From Nemertoderma westbladi (taxonomy: Eukaryota > Xenacoelomorpha > Nemertodermatida > Nemertodermatidae), in NCBI GenBank assembly GCA_032718475.1, contig JAUCBJ010005774.1:1-64000 (forward strand): a DNA stretch of 64,000 bases, in the 5' to 3' direction. The translations under genes and the position numbers were made by a program. Of the stretch, positions 1 through 12,300 are shown piece after piece (position 1 is the stretch's first letter; every line of letters begins with the position of its first letter). The notes under the pieces are model-generated. The model did not search any database. It was not told the DNA's origin and saw only the letters and a program-made list of their open reading frames with translations.

Positions 1-165
1 CTGGCTCAGGTCGTACACGCCGTCGCCTATGGTTACCAAGTCACGGGAAAGTCGTTGACTCTCCGCGGCGACTTGTTCTCTTGTCATATAGGGAAGTTGA
101 CGGGATGTACCGGTAGGTAGCGAGGGTTGTTCCTGGGTTACTTGGTCGTGGGTTAATGGCGCCAT
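1..165 (-). CDS. 5' part of an open frame resembling a cytochrome b5-like domain (partial, runs off left edge)
   Basis: An open frame of 55 codons starts with ATG at 165-163 on the minus strand and is still open at base 1. An in-frame TAA lies three codons upstream of the ATG, so this looks like a true start and not the middle of an exon. The stretch MTREQVAAESQRLSRD followed by LVTIGDGVYDLSQ resembles the start of a cytochrome b5 heme-binding fold (pattern T-x-E-x-V ... W/V-V-x-I-x-x-x-V-Y-D-L/V). The HPGG heme-ligand motif that would settle this would lie beyond the window. It is on the same strand as the cadherin gene, so it is either a downstream neighbour or nested in a cadherin intron. 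Family assignment is an inference from about 30 residues. Confidence 0.4.
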   Translation of the reverse strand, partial: MAPLTHDQVTQEQPSLPTGTSRQLPYMTREQVAAESQRLSRDLVTIGDGVYDLSQ

Positions 166-407
166 TACACATTAGATTGCTTTCCTGTTGTTATATATTA
201 TTAAATCGACAACACAACCAGAAAGAACCAATTCTGCATTAAATAAATCAATTTAGATAACTATCAGACTATGTTATGCTGTTATGTTATGTAGGAGTAC
301 AGGAGTAGCAAGTAGGCCTAGACTACGAATTATAGAACACGAATTATTTATTTATCAATAGGCCTATTATTAGATTTTCAATATTCCCTAATCAACCATT
401 AGGCCTA

Positions 408-2024
408 GGGTAGGATACCCCAATTCCGGACAGAATTTCGAATTTCTCTCTATTGTAGCTCAACCATAGTTTCATCCAATCAAAAGATGATTCTAACAGT
501 ACAGGACATTATCCTACATCAAAATAAAATCTTAACATTGAGTGCCCAGCGCCATCTAATGGGCGCAAATGGGCACTTTTTTTTACAAGATTGGGTTGTC
601 CGGTATTTGGGCAGGTGTCCAATTTCCGGACAGAGTATAAATTTGTCTCTTCCTATGTCTGTTTGCTCTACAAATCTATAGTTTACATTATAGAAAGGTG
701 CCTAAGACCCGAATACATGTATCACCATGCTGCCATGTTGTCAGGGGGTGGGGTGGGGGTCTGTTCAGTGGTCTACCTGTCTGTTTGTCTGTCTTTCCAC
801 AACTTAAAAACACTAGTACATGAAAGTCTGAATTCATACAATTTTCCGATTTGCACAACTTTTTTTGTTTTAAATTTCTAAGCAAACACAATTAGTTAAT
901 GTCAATAATTTGTAAACCAACCTGCCATTTGTCTGTCTGTTCGTTTGTCGGTCTGTCTGTTCGTTTTTCTGTCTATCCATTTCTATGCAGTAAATCTTTC
1001 AATTACAGTAAAACGCCAGATCACCAATTACACTGTCACAGAAGTCCAGGACTCATTCTGGGTGGAATATTATTCAGCGCACAAACTCATTAGAGCGGAG
1101 TGTCCCCCTCCCTTCCCTGCCTTTTGGTAAGAGCCAAGAGAGAAAAGACTTCGGTTTCCCTTCTTGTCTCACATTTACCAATAAAATTGTACTTAAGGGA
1201 CAAATTTAGAGCAGGCAGGTGACTGATGAATTGCGTATGATGAGTTGGTAATAATTCAATATATTATATAAATCTCAGATTCACTCTATTCACTATTTCT
1301 CAACTAAACTCAAATAAATGTAAACAAATATAAACAAATTAAAAATAAACAAGATACAGCCAAATTTACTGATTTATCAATGTTTATACATATAATTATG
1401 TATGTATTAGGCCTATGTAAGTAGGCCTATTGTTATTGTAAGTATTTTTGTACATGTATCTATTTATTTATTATACATGTAGAGTAGGTAGGAAATATAC
1501 ATCGTATATTTAAGTATATTTATTTATATTATATATATTATAAATATATATTATTATTATTAATATAATTATTAATATAATAATTTAATTATAATATATA
1601 TATATATATACGGTATTATATTACATATATATATATATATTACATACATTTATATATACATACATTACATACATACATACAATATACATACGTTTATATA
1701 TACATATTATTACATTTACATATATATACTATTACTGTATTATATTACGGTACTATAGCAATAGCTGTATAGCCAAAGTCCGGCCTTATGTAACTGACTA
1801 TCCTATTCTGAGGGTCCCTTACATATTTAGGCCTAGTCTATATCAGTATATATACTACTCAATTCGGTAATAAAAGTAATCCAATGCAGTACAGACAGAC
1901 AGGTTACAGAAAAACCGCAAAATTCTTAATTTTCGTGGTATAATTTGTATTGAATAAGTGGTTTGTCCGGAATTTGAGTAGGTTGTCCGGAATTTGCAAT
2001 GTCCGGAATTGGGGTATCTTACCC
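408..2024. mobile_element. Non-autonomous TIR element flanked by TA (MITE-like, 1.6 kb)
   Basis: The two ends are inverted copies: GGGTAGGATACCCCAATTCC at 408 and its near-exact reverse complement ending at 2024 (one G/A difference), continuing through CCGGACA. Both ends are flanked by the dinucleotide TA (406-407 and 2025-2026), as expected of a TA target duplication. Sub-terminal TTGTCCGG / CCGGACA motifs recur at about 595-635 and 1965-2005. No transposase is present; the interior holds T/G-rich CTGTC runs (750-970) and an AT microsatellite-like block (1540-1745). The TA duplication suggests mobilisation by a Tc1/mariner-type enzyme, which is inference. Confidence 0.7.
1538..1745. repeat. 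AT-rich low-complexity block with TATA/TACA simple repeats
   Basis: Consecutive (TA)n, (TACA)n and TTATTA-type runs dominate this block inside the MITE-like element. No coding or structural RNA signal is visible. Confidence 0.85.
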
Positions 2025-2026
2025 TA

Positions 2027-2640
2027 CCTGATTACCGGTACTGCATTACCGGTATATGTTTAGTATCTACTGTCTGACTGTGTACCATCACCAGACACTT
2101 TAATTGCATTCAATGCAATATTCAATTAGTAGGCCAGCCTGTCATCATATTATTTCCGCATACTGAACTGGCATGGCATATTCAGATATTGCAGTATTGG
2201 TACCGGTACCAGTGTTGTACGGTATCGGTAAGCTAACGTTTAATTTACACATTGGGCATTTAATAAACTAATGATTATATATTAATTAAGCCTATAAATT
2301 CAGCATTCATCCTCTTTTATTCTGTCGGTCCCTATTGATTACGTAATAAGTATAGGAACTTGTATAACGGTTTAATTTAGTAATTATACATGCCATAGCG
2401 GATGAGAATACTGTAATTATACTGACAGTACTGCAGTAGAGCCATGGCCTGGTAGAGCACACAGTACACTTACTTACTACTACAGTGGCAGTGTGGTATC
2501 ATGTGTGAGGTTACCATATGAGGAGACATTGCTCTGGCAACCAAAATACTTAGCCAATCACTGACCGATAAGATCTTCTTAGCTATTCAACAGGGATGGG
2601 AATTGTGTGGAATGTTTAACGAAAGGTGAAATAAGTTCGT
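2027..2640. other. Spacer between two transposons, no gene seen
   Basis: About 0.6 kb separating the 408-2024 and 2645-5717 elements. It is AT-rich with several TACCGGTA-type palindromes (for example near 2035 and 2200). I see no open frame, exon or RNA gene. Confidence 0.6.
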
Positions 2641-3025
2641 TCGCATATCGTGGGGCGGGTGGTAAAACGTCCTAAGTCTAAAAAAGTTGTTCTGAGAAAA
2701 CACGTTTTTTGTTTACTATTTTAACAAAAATGCACATTTACACTGTTTTATTTCTCTTTCTAACTTTAAAAGGGTGTTGAATCGTTTTCTGATACCAGAA
2801 ATACAGATAAACAGCCTCCTTGTAGGGCTTTTTGACAAATTTGCAACATAGGACGTTTTACCAATTTATATTTTAATGCGACATAGGACATTATATAACC
2901 AATCTTTTTTATGTTTATAACATAGGACGTTTTACCAACTTAAATATTTATGCGACATAGGACATTTTACAAACTTTTTTCCAAGAAGTTTCGCAAAATG
3001 ATCTAAAGATAAACCAACATAAAGT

Positions 3026-5303
3026 TTAATCACTTTCAATTTCGTCATTTCCCGCAACTATGATATCATCATTCACGAATTGAGATTCCGACAGTGTTTC
3101 GTAATATGCCCCGTTTGTTTTTGATATAAGACCTTGTTGGCAAATATCAAGTAAATCTTTTTTTTTCTTTAGACCAATCTTACGGGGACCAGTGAAAGCT
3201 AGAGACAGAGATGGGAGATTCTTACCTGCTGCATAAACTTCTTTACCTGTAGCTTTTCCTTTAAAATTTTGCTTTTTCCCCTTTCCTTTACTACGTAGAT
3301 TACATCTGTCTCCAACTTTAGTTTCAACTTTTGGTTTAATTTCAACAACTTTAAATGGTTCATCCTCACTAAAGCTGTATTTAAACTGAATGATGTTAGT
3401 ATTTGTTTTCTGAAACCTCATCCATTTGACCTTTTGCCAGTTAACATACTGTTTTTTCTGTTTTTTACAGCTCCGTTTGTTGATCATTTTACCAATTTGG
3501 TCACCGACCTGTTCACCATTACATTCACCAATACGTCCACCCCTTTCTTCAACGACCTGTTCACCACTCCGTCCACCAATACATCCACCCCTTTGTTCAA
3601 CGACCTGTTCACCACTCCGTCCACCAATAAGTCCACCCCTTTCTTCACCGACCTGTTCAAAACTCCGTCCACCAATACATCCACCCCTTTCTTCAACGAC
3701 CTGTTCACCACTCCGTCCACCAATACATCCACCCCTTTGTTCAACGACCTGTTCACCACTCCGTCCACCAATACATCCACCCCTTTGTTCAACGACCTGT
3801 TCACCACTCCGTCCACCAATACATCCACCCCTTTGTTCAACGACCTGTTCACCATCACCACTCCGTCCACCAATACATCCACCCCTTTGTTCAACGACCT
3901 GTTCACCACTCCGTCCACCAATACATCCACCCCTTTCTTCAACGACCTGTTCACCACTCCGTCCACCAATACATCCACCCCTTTGTTCAACGACCTGTTC
4001 ACCACTCCGTCCACCAATACATCTACCCCTTTCTTCACCGACCTGTTCACCACTCCGTCCACCAATACATCCACCCCTTTGTTCAACGACCTGTTCACCA
4101 CTCCGTCCACCAATACATCCACCCCTTTGTTCAACGACCTGTTCACCACTCCGTCCACCAATACATCCACCCCTTTGTTCAACGACCTGTTCACCACTCC
4201 GTCCACCAATACATCCACCCCTTTGTTCAACGACCTGTTCACCACTCCGTCCACCAATACATCCACCCCTTTGTTCAACGACCTGTTCACCACTCCGTCC
4301 ACCAATACATCCACCCCTTTGTTCAACGACCTGTTCACAACTCCGTCCACCAATACAGTCCACCCTTTCTTCACCGACCTGTTCACCACTCCGTCCACCA
4401 ATACATCCACCCCTTTGTTCAACGACCTGTTCACAACTCCGTCCACCAATAATCTACCCTTTTCTTCACCGACCTGTTCACCACTCCGTCCACCAATACA
4501 TCCACCCCTTTGTTCAACGACCTGTTCATCACTCCGTCCACCAATAAGTCACCCCTTTCTTCACCGACCTGTTCAAAACTCCGTCCACCAATACATCCAC
4601 CCCTTTCTTCAACGACCTGTTCACCACTCCGTCCACCAATACATCCACCCCTTTGTTCAACGACCTGTTCATCACTCCGTCCACCAATAAGTCTACCCCT
4701 TTCTTCACCGACCTGTTCAAAACTCCGTCCACCAATACATCCACCCCTTTGTTCAACGACCTGTTCACAACTCCGTCCACCAATAAGTCTACCCTTTTCT
4801 TCAACGACCTGTTCACCACTCCGTCCACCAATACATCCACCCCTTTGTTCAACGACCTGTTCACCACTCCGTCCACCAATAAGTCTACCCCTTTCTTCAC
4901 CGACCTGTTCAAAACTCCGTTCACCAATACATCCACCCCTTTCTTCAATGACCTGTTCACCACTCCGTCCACCAATACATCCACCCCTTTCTTCAACGAC
5001 CTGTTCACCACTACATTCACCTATTCGTTCACACCTTCGTTCACCATTCACCTGTCCACCACTCCCTACACCAACCTCTACACTGATCTGTTTTTCGACT
5101 GTATCATTGACACTAATGTCACTTATTACACGACGGTTAACAATAAGAACCTTACATAGTTTCTTGAAATCGTAGATATCACTTTGTTTTAACAAAGTGA
5201 TCTTATATGGATTATTTCGCCTCGCTCCTAGAATTATATTTGTCCAATCATTAGGAACTTCTACTACCTGATTAGATTTAGCATACTCTATTGCGGAGTG
5301 CAT
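3026..5303 (-). pseudogene. Transposon-borne protein of unknown function with 16-residue tandem repeats; frame disrupted
   Basis: Reading starts at ATG 5303 and ends at a stop at 3026. The N-terminus (about 55 residues, MHSAIEYAKSNQVVEVPNDW then RARRNNPYKI... and DFKKL) and the C-terminus (WQKVKWMRFQK, IQFKYSFSEDEPFK, KKKDLLDICQQGLI, AYYETL) resemble the N- and C-terminal halves of uncharacterised transposon-linked proteins that I recall from invertebrate genomes; I know no function for them. Between them lie about 30 copies of a 16-residue unit of type GEQVVEQRGGCIGGRS. The frame is broken in the array: single-base indels near 4550, 4450 and 4355 move it out of frame and back, giving separate open pieces 4431-5303 and 3026-4363. 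Because the unit is a multiple of three, every other frame is also open; those are shadows. Confidence 0.6.
3505..5035. repeat. 48-bp minisatellite, about 30 copies, within a transposon gene
   Basis: The unit reads on the plus strand as ACCAATACATCCACCCCTTT followed by GTTCAACGACCTGTTCACCACTCCGTCC in two halves. Variants exchange ACATCC for AAGTCT and GTTCAACGA for CTTCACCGA. The 48-bp length keeps the minus-strand frame. Confidence 0.95.
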
Positions 5304-5757
5304 GCTGTCCCCTTGAATTAGTTCTGTCTAGAATACTAAACATTGCGACATTTTGGTCTTTTTGGAATCACTAAATGCCATTCAGCAAGAAATACTAACT
5401 ATTAATAGTAATGGAACTCCTGTCTTGACTGACCTTTAACGTGACAAAACGTCCTATGTTTCACTTTTAATTTGTTATTTGTAATCGTTTTTTCGACTTA
5501 GGACAACTTACCACCTTAAGTATAAAGTTAGGACGTTTTACCATCCGTAGCCTTAACTTAGGACAACTGAAAATTTGCAAATAACTCCGTTAAACTGTTA
5601 TTTTATCACTAATCCTTTGGTAGAAAGGAGGGAAATTCAATTTTATACCCAATTCACTCAAAACATGAATTTTGAGAAAATTTGACTTAGGACGTTTTAC
5701 CACCCGCCCCACGATATAGAAATAACTCTGGTTTCTTTATTATAACTCTAAGCTTAG

Positions 5758-5812
5758 GAGGGGGGGGGGGGGGTGGGGGGGGGAATGAGGGGGGGGGGGG
5801 GGGGGATGGGGT
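5758..5812 (+). repeat. Interrupted poly(G) tract
   Basis: Long G runs broken by T, AAT and AT. One of nine such tracts in the window, all with G on the plus strand; potential G-quadruplex. Confidence 0.9.
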
Positions 5813-5966
5813 GCTTTCTGGCAAAAAAATTGGTATTAAAAAGTGAGTTTTGGTGTATTTTTTTCACTTTGTCTATTATGGGAAATAATTAATTATATTC
5901 AGGAATTCAGAGGGGAACAGTCTAGATTCAGGAGAGATTCAGGGATGAAATTGAACATGATGATGA

Positions 5967-6191
5967 AAACAGTCTAGATTACTAGGGAACAGTCTAGATT
6001 ACTAGGGAACAGTCTAGATTACTAGGGAACAGTCTAGATTACTAGGGAACAGTCTAGATTACTAGGGAACAGTCTAGATTACTAGGGAACAGTCTAGATT
6101 ACTAGGGAACAGTCTAGATTACTAGGGAACAGTCTAGATTACTAGGGAACAGTCTAGATTACTAGGGAACAGTCTAGATTACTAGGGAACA
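5967..6191. repeat. 20-bp minisatellite, 11 near-identical copies
   Basis: Unit ACAGTCTAGATTACTAGGGA, almost perfect, with a solitary related copy near 5917. It lies about 65 bp beyond the splice donor of the last cadherin exon in the window, in the intron that follows. Confidence 0.95.
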
Positions 6192-6256
6192 CTTAGTAAC
6201 ACTCAGGTAACACATCTCGGGTACACTATATAGTCAACACTACCATGGTTACTCAC

Positions 6257-6387
6257 CATCATATTCTATGGCACACTTGCATTGGTATCCGTTCACTCCA
6301 CCCGCCATTGGGAAACACTGGCCTCCATTCTTACAAGGTAAATCAGTGCAGGGGAACCGGTCGTGTCTGCATTGGCGTCCTTGGTAC
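6257..6387 (-). CDS. Cadherin exon 22: EGF completion and following EGF module
   Basis: Too short for ordinary ORF detection. Acceptor CCCTTTCAG, donor GATG|GTGAGT. Encodes YQGRQCRHDRFPCTDLPC KNGGQC and YQCKCAIEYDG. It joins exon 21 in phase across a 16.7 kb intron, finishing the Cys spacing C-x-C-x4-Y-x-G-x-x-C. Confidence 0.9.
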
Positions 6388-9300
6388 CTGAAAGGGAAAC
6401 GATTTGGGTAAAACAAGATTGGTTCCAGCTATTATTGAGTTATATAAATCAGATATTTTTTAGGAGAAAAGGCAATTTTAAAATAATTTTAAGTATTAAT
6501 TATATGATGGTTGCTATACAAGACTACTAAGGGCAGCCCTAAACATCAGCTGAGGACAACACATGACAAACCCGAGCTTTATGGTACAATACTCAACCAC
6601 CCTCCGCGAACGCAGATTAAGATTCAGTGGGCACTACTGGAGAGGTAAACAATCATGAGAATCAACCAGTGTCACAACAGCCCGCTACATAGTGTCCTCC
6701 ATGCCACCCTAGAGCTAAATAGGAAACACCTTATGAAGGAATATCTAGCGCTTATAGAAACGCCAGTAGGAACAAGCACTACCATCACTTAACCAGGATA
6801 TTAGTTGTTCGACTCGATCTTAACAAACCAACAATCTCGGAACCAGTTGGGGCCAACTTCATCATGAACTGTCATAGCAATCGCTCCATCTCTTTCAAAC
6901 GCAGACACGCCGACATCATACACCTGAGTATTTTAACCAGTGCTAGCTGCTGCAGTATTCTACTTGTTTAAATACATGTGGCCAAGCGGCAGGCAGAGAT
7001 TGAACTCTTTTTAATCCGTATTTTATCGATCGTGCTTGTTTTTAATTTGACATACCAGTTTTTAACAACCGACCCTAACGAATTAAATTATTATAATTAT
7101 GTAGCACATTCGTGTTCGTGTTTAGACTTATCTATTATAGTATGTTTATAACGATATTTGCATGTTGTATTTGTGCTGCGCAATTTTTATTTATGTCAAT
7201 TTTAAATTGCCTTAATTGTATTGTTCTGATTGGTGGTGGGATGTTGGGTTGGTGCAGCTGTATATACAATTTTAATTATAATCTCTGTATGGCTGATTAT
7301 TTTAAATTGATTCAATATAATGAAATAAACATGAGATCATACCAGCAAAACAGGGAAAACGTCACCGTGGACGACCGGCCATAACATATATAGATCAACT
7401 TGAAACGGATACTGAACTTGGGAGAAACGAAATTGCGACAACTATGGAGAATCGGGAAGCGGGGGGGGGGGGGGGGGGGGGATTGCAATTTTTTGACAAT
7501 TTGTGACATGGGGGGGGGGGGGGCAGTTATACTTGTGACGTCACAATAGCACTTGGTGAACAAATAAAATAAATAACACCAACACCAACATCCAAAGTTA
7601 GATCTATTAAAGTAAATGAACTGTTAATTCTAAGTGGCCTTAAAGATGAAGAACACCACATTGACTGGGTAGATAAGGACGTGGTAGAGTTAGACCCAGG
7701 AAGTGGCACAATAGTCGGTCGTATACCTGGTGCTGGTATACCGGTGATCGATGTCGAAACTCAGATGTAGTCAATCCCATGGGAGTGAATATGTGGGGTG
7801 TCTTTCTTGTTTAGTTAGTCATTGTGTACATCTGAATTAACGAAGTATTAACATGAGTGAATATGTGCGGTATCTTCCTTGTTTAGTCATTGCGTACAGC
7901 TGAATTAATGAAGTATTAATATTTAGTTTTAATAACATAATAATTAAAAATTTAACATTTTTTATTAACTAACTGTTATGTTCTGATAGGAATATAACGA
8001 TGTGATATAACATAAGTATAATATGTAATGCAGCTTGCATGTATATATATAAAGACACCCAACACCAAATAATACGTAGGCCTATATCAGTGTTTGGCCT
8101 ACGGCCATACCCCAGGCTGTAGTCTGATAGGTCAGTATATATCAGCCCCGACAAGCCCTATAGCTTGCATATAAAAAAGTATCTCACTCCGGCTAAGCGT
8201 CGCGCCACCTAACGGCCGATCACTGCGCAATGTACAATATAATCGAAATCTATCAATTCCCCTTTTTCCCTTTTTTTTGAAGTTAATAGTCTTATCTTAA
8301 CTTGCGAATCGATTAGGAGGGGTACCAGACGTGGAACGGGTACTTCTCCTTGGGATAGGGTGGACTGTAGTAGTGTCGGCGAATGTGACAGTTTGTTGTT
8401 TTACTTTTGGGGGTGCCGGAATTTGTTTTTCCCCTGGTGGACCCAAAAGTTGTCCTTTATTGAGGGGGCGTAAATAACGGCGGTTTCTAATGAGAGAACG
8501 CCTGCTGGGAAATATAATTGTGTATCTTCTGGGGCCAGGTTTCTCTGTGATTGTCCCAATTCGGTCCCATAATTTTGTTCGCTGATTCTGCACCCACACC
8601 TCGCAGCCTATTGATAGAGGCGGTAAATTGTGTGCGGATTGATTGTAATGTTCAATACAATCTTGTTGAAGTTCTGCAGCGCGCTGGTCAGTCGATTTGG
8701 ATTCTAGATTATACTCTGGTTTAAAAAATTTATAATGGGTTGGTATGCGGGTCCGGAGTGGACGGCCATATAGTATCTGAGCAGGAGAGAGACCAGTGGA
8801 AAGGGGGGTGTTGCGCCATTCTAGAATGGCCTCTGAGAACAGAGTGTGGTTGAGATGGCCGCTGTTTGTCTGGCATTTCTTGATAAGTGCTTTCATGGCG
8901 CCAACAGCGACTTCGGCATGCCCATTGGATTCTGGGTGTTCTGGAGATGAGACTCTGTGAGTCACAGACCAGTCATTGAGGAACGATGAGAACTCCTCAG
9001 AATTGTATTGGGGGCCGCCATCTGTTGAAATTTCCACAGGGACGCCTGTATCGCGGAACTGTTGAATGAATGATTTAACGAGATGACGAGTTGATGGGCA
9101 TGATGGATATGACTCCACAATGGGCCAACCCGAATAGCGATCAACATAGACCATATAATGTTGGTTTGCGTAGGAGAACAGATCGGAAGAACACTGTTCG
9201 AATGGGCGAGTTGGTCGTGGTGTTGGGATAATTTCCTCATGAGGCTGGCTACGTTGGTGATGCTGACATAGGTCACAGCTGTTCACCATATTAGTAATAT

Positions 9301-12300
9301 CGGAGTTTATTCCAGGCCAGTAAAAAATCTGGCGGGCTCGTCTTTTAGTGCGGTCTAGACCTTGGTGAGAGGTATGTAACCTCTGTAACATTGTGTTACG
9401 GATTGCGGATGGGACGACTATACGTGAGCCGTAGAGGATGAGTTCGTCGTCCACTGATAAGTCACCGAGGATTGACTTAAATGGGAGGAGCGATGGTTCG
9501 AGTTTGTGTAAGTCGACACCGTGTAAAATAGTATCGCGTAAGCGTTTGTAATTATCGTCGCAGGTTGCTGCGGCTGTTATTATCTTGAGTGCGGAGTCCC
9601 GAGGGCGAGGGGGTTTGATTTTCTCCGTCGGATCGATGTCGATGGCTACGATTTGTTGGATGACGGAAACATTAGTATGGTCCTCGAATAGTTCGTCGTC
9701 ATTTAATTGAGGGTCGGAGAGAGAGGGCGCGAGAGAGCGCATCGGCGATTTGGTTATTTTTACCTGGAACCCAGTGCGCCGTAAATATATATGGAGCGAG
9801 TTTCTCTCTCAAACGCTGTAAACGGGGGTTTTCTATAGCATCCAGTGTATATTGATTTAGTATAGGGATCAATGGCTTATGGTCTACTTCAACGTGGAAG
9901 TGGGGAAGACCCTGTAGATATAGTTTAGATTTGGATGCGGCCCAAACTACAGCGAGTAGTTCTAATTCAACCATGGCGTAACGCGACTCAGCATCCGACA
10001 GAAAGTGTGAGCCGCATTGTATGAGACGCCACGAGGGGGTTGCGTTGGGTTCATTATGGTTCTGGAGTAGGGCGTACCCCAAACCTTTAAGGCGGGAAGC
10101 GTCCGTTCGCAGCATAGTCGGTAATGCTGAGTTAAATGTTTGTAGAACGGGTGGGGATACAAGCGCAGCCTTTACGGCGTTAAATGCGTCGGTATGCGGG
10201 TCCAACCACATAAATGTATTGCGAACTTGTAGCAATGGACGTAATGGGGCGGCCGCTGCTGAAATTTCTGTGGAGAAATCGGCGAGTTGGTTTACTAAAC
10301 CAAAGAAGGATCGCAGTTCGCTAATATTTGTTGGAGTCGGGAAATCTGAAAGAGCTGATACCCGCTTTGGGTCCGCCCGGATGCCGTCTCGACCAATAAC
10401 ATAGCCGGCAAACTCGACACTCGGTTGAGCGAAAACTAATTTCTTTGGGTTTAACGTTATCCCATTGTTACGACATCTCGTAAACAGTTCTGTAACCATG
10501 GAAACGTGTTCTTCGAATGTCGTTGAGTATATAATAATGTCGTCAACAATTTTCTTAAAGTTAGAAAGTCCTTCAAGGGCGGCGTCACCACGGCGGCAAT
10601 ATTCATCTCCGGAGGAGGATAAACCCATCGGTGCGCGAATATATTTATAGCGGCCGTAAGGAGTGAGGAAGGTAGTTAGATTTTGGCTCTCTGGCTCCAG
10701 TTCTATTTGCCAGTAACCGTGAGTGGCATCGAACTTGGAGAAATAGTTCATTCCATGGGGTATCGAGGTGACAACGTCACGTGGACACGGGAATGGGTGG
10801 ACTGGACGGCGAATAAATTTATTTAGTTTAGTATGGTCCACACAAATTCGAAGTCCGCCGGAATTTTTTGGAGTCACGACGAGTGGGCTGACGAACTCGG
10901 TCGGTTCAGCCACACGTTTAATAATTCCTTTATTTTCCATTTGGTCTAAGTTCGCCTTAACTTCATCCCGGTATGAGAACGGTAGAGTGCGGGCTGCGTG
11001 GACAGCATGCGGGACGTAGTTATCCTGTAGATAGATGCGCATAGGAGGTCCCGCCATAACAGGGAGTGTGACATCGGGAAAACTTCCGCGGAAGATATCG
11101 GAAAACTCATCGAGGAGTTTCGTAGAGCGGAGTTTAATAACCTCAACGCTCGGTTCATTACCGGTGGAGGTTATGGACAGAGTTTGTCCGCGACGTTGGG
11201 TTACATAGCCAGGAACCGGGAATTCCGGCGATAATAGACCGTGGAGTTTACAGAGCTCGAAGGATAAAAGGAATCCAGAGAAGTCCGGTGTCACGTACGC
11301 CGTTGCATTGACCGTTCTGTCATAATAGTTTATATCCATATTAATGGAGCCCAAACACTTTAAGGGTGTGTTATTAGCAGCTTTCAGAGCGATAGTATCT
11401 TTGGGGTTAACGAAATGTAAGAGTTTGTTATTTTTAATTATTTCTGAACAGATAATGGTGTCGTCAGCACCCGTGTCCGCAATTGTATGAGGCGAGAAAT
11501 GGATACCGTGGCATATAACGGAAACGTTGAACAGGGGTTGGCGACAGGTAACGATATTAATAAAGGAGGGGGGATTCACTGCGTTTGTGTGGGATGTTAT
11601 GTCAGAGTTTAATTTATTATCCGAAGCCTCCGACTTAGGTTTCATACAAACGGGGCGAATGTGCCCTTTGATCCCGCAGTTGTGACAAATGTTGTCACGG
11701 TAGGGGCACTCGCTTCGGGGGTGGGCGATGAAGCATTTGCTACAACTTTTATTACCGGTACTTTCTCGTGTGCGTTCGCTGGGGCGACGAGAACGTGAGG
11801 TCGACTTACCGGAGGTTGACTGATTCCGATAGCATGGCTTTGGTCCTGAATAACGCGGTTTATTTGGTTGTCTACCGGTAGGCCTGCCCGAGGTGAGTTT
11901 ATTGGTTTTAGAGGAGATGGCCGCAGTCGCATCCCGGCGGGATTGCTCGCGGGATCGACATGTCCTAAGGACGTCATCCAAAGAAGGATCGTCGAATTTC
12001 TCGAAAATTTTCTCGCGGAGTTCATCATCGTTTACGCCCGAGATAATTTTTGTTAATAGTTGCTGGTCGCAGCAGTGCTCACAGGGTTCGGAGTTGTCCT
12101 GGAGTTCTGATAGGCGAACGTGAAAATCGTCGAATGATTCCCCAGCCGACTGTTTAGCTAGGTAGAAGTCAACGCGTCGGCAAACGACGTTGGTTTTCTT
12201 TCGGTAGTGTTTTTCGAGGATTTCGAGGATCTCATCGACTTCCATCTCGTCGCTAATTCGCATGATGACACGCATAGCGTCTTGAGTTTTGCGGGATATG

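Larger units (their letters stand above)
2645..5717 (-). mobile_element. 3.07 kb TIR DNA element carrying one repeat-bearing gene
   Basis: The ends are inverted copies: ATATCGTGGGGCGGGTGGTA at 2645, continuing AAACGTCCTAAGTC, matches the reverse complement ending at 5717 without mismatch over about 34 bp. If the outer ATAT is a direct repeat, the element proper is 2649-5713. Sub-terminal copies of a motif like ACATAGGACGTTTTACCAA recur several times inside each end (2850-2965; 5440-5560, 5685). The only gene is the minus-strand frame at 3026-5303. No DDE catalytic triad is recognisable, so the element is probably mobilised in trans or belongs to a family I do not recognise. Confidence 0.8.

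Noticed and set aside
487-1130. Small frames of 60-96 codons with CLSVCLSFH-type sequence
   Set aside because: They translate CTGTCTGT-rich DNA within the MITE-like element; no protein-like composition.
3426-5175. Long plus-strand open frames and a second minus-strand frame over the 48-bp array
   Set aside because: The unit length is a multiple of three without stops in several frames, so these are automatic. Only the minus-strand frame joins non-repetitive protein-like ends.
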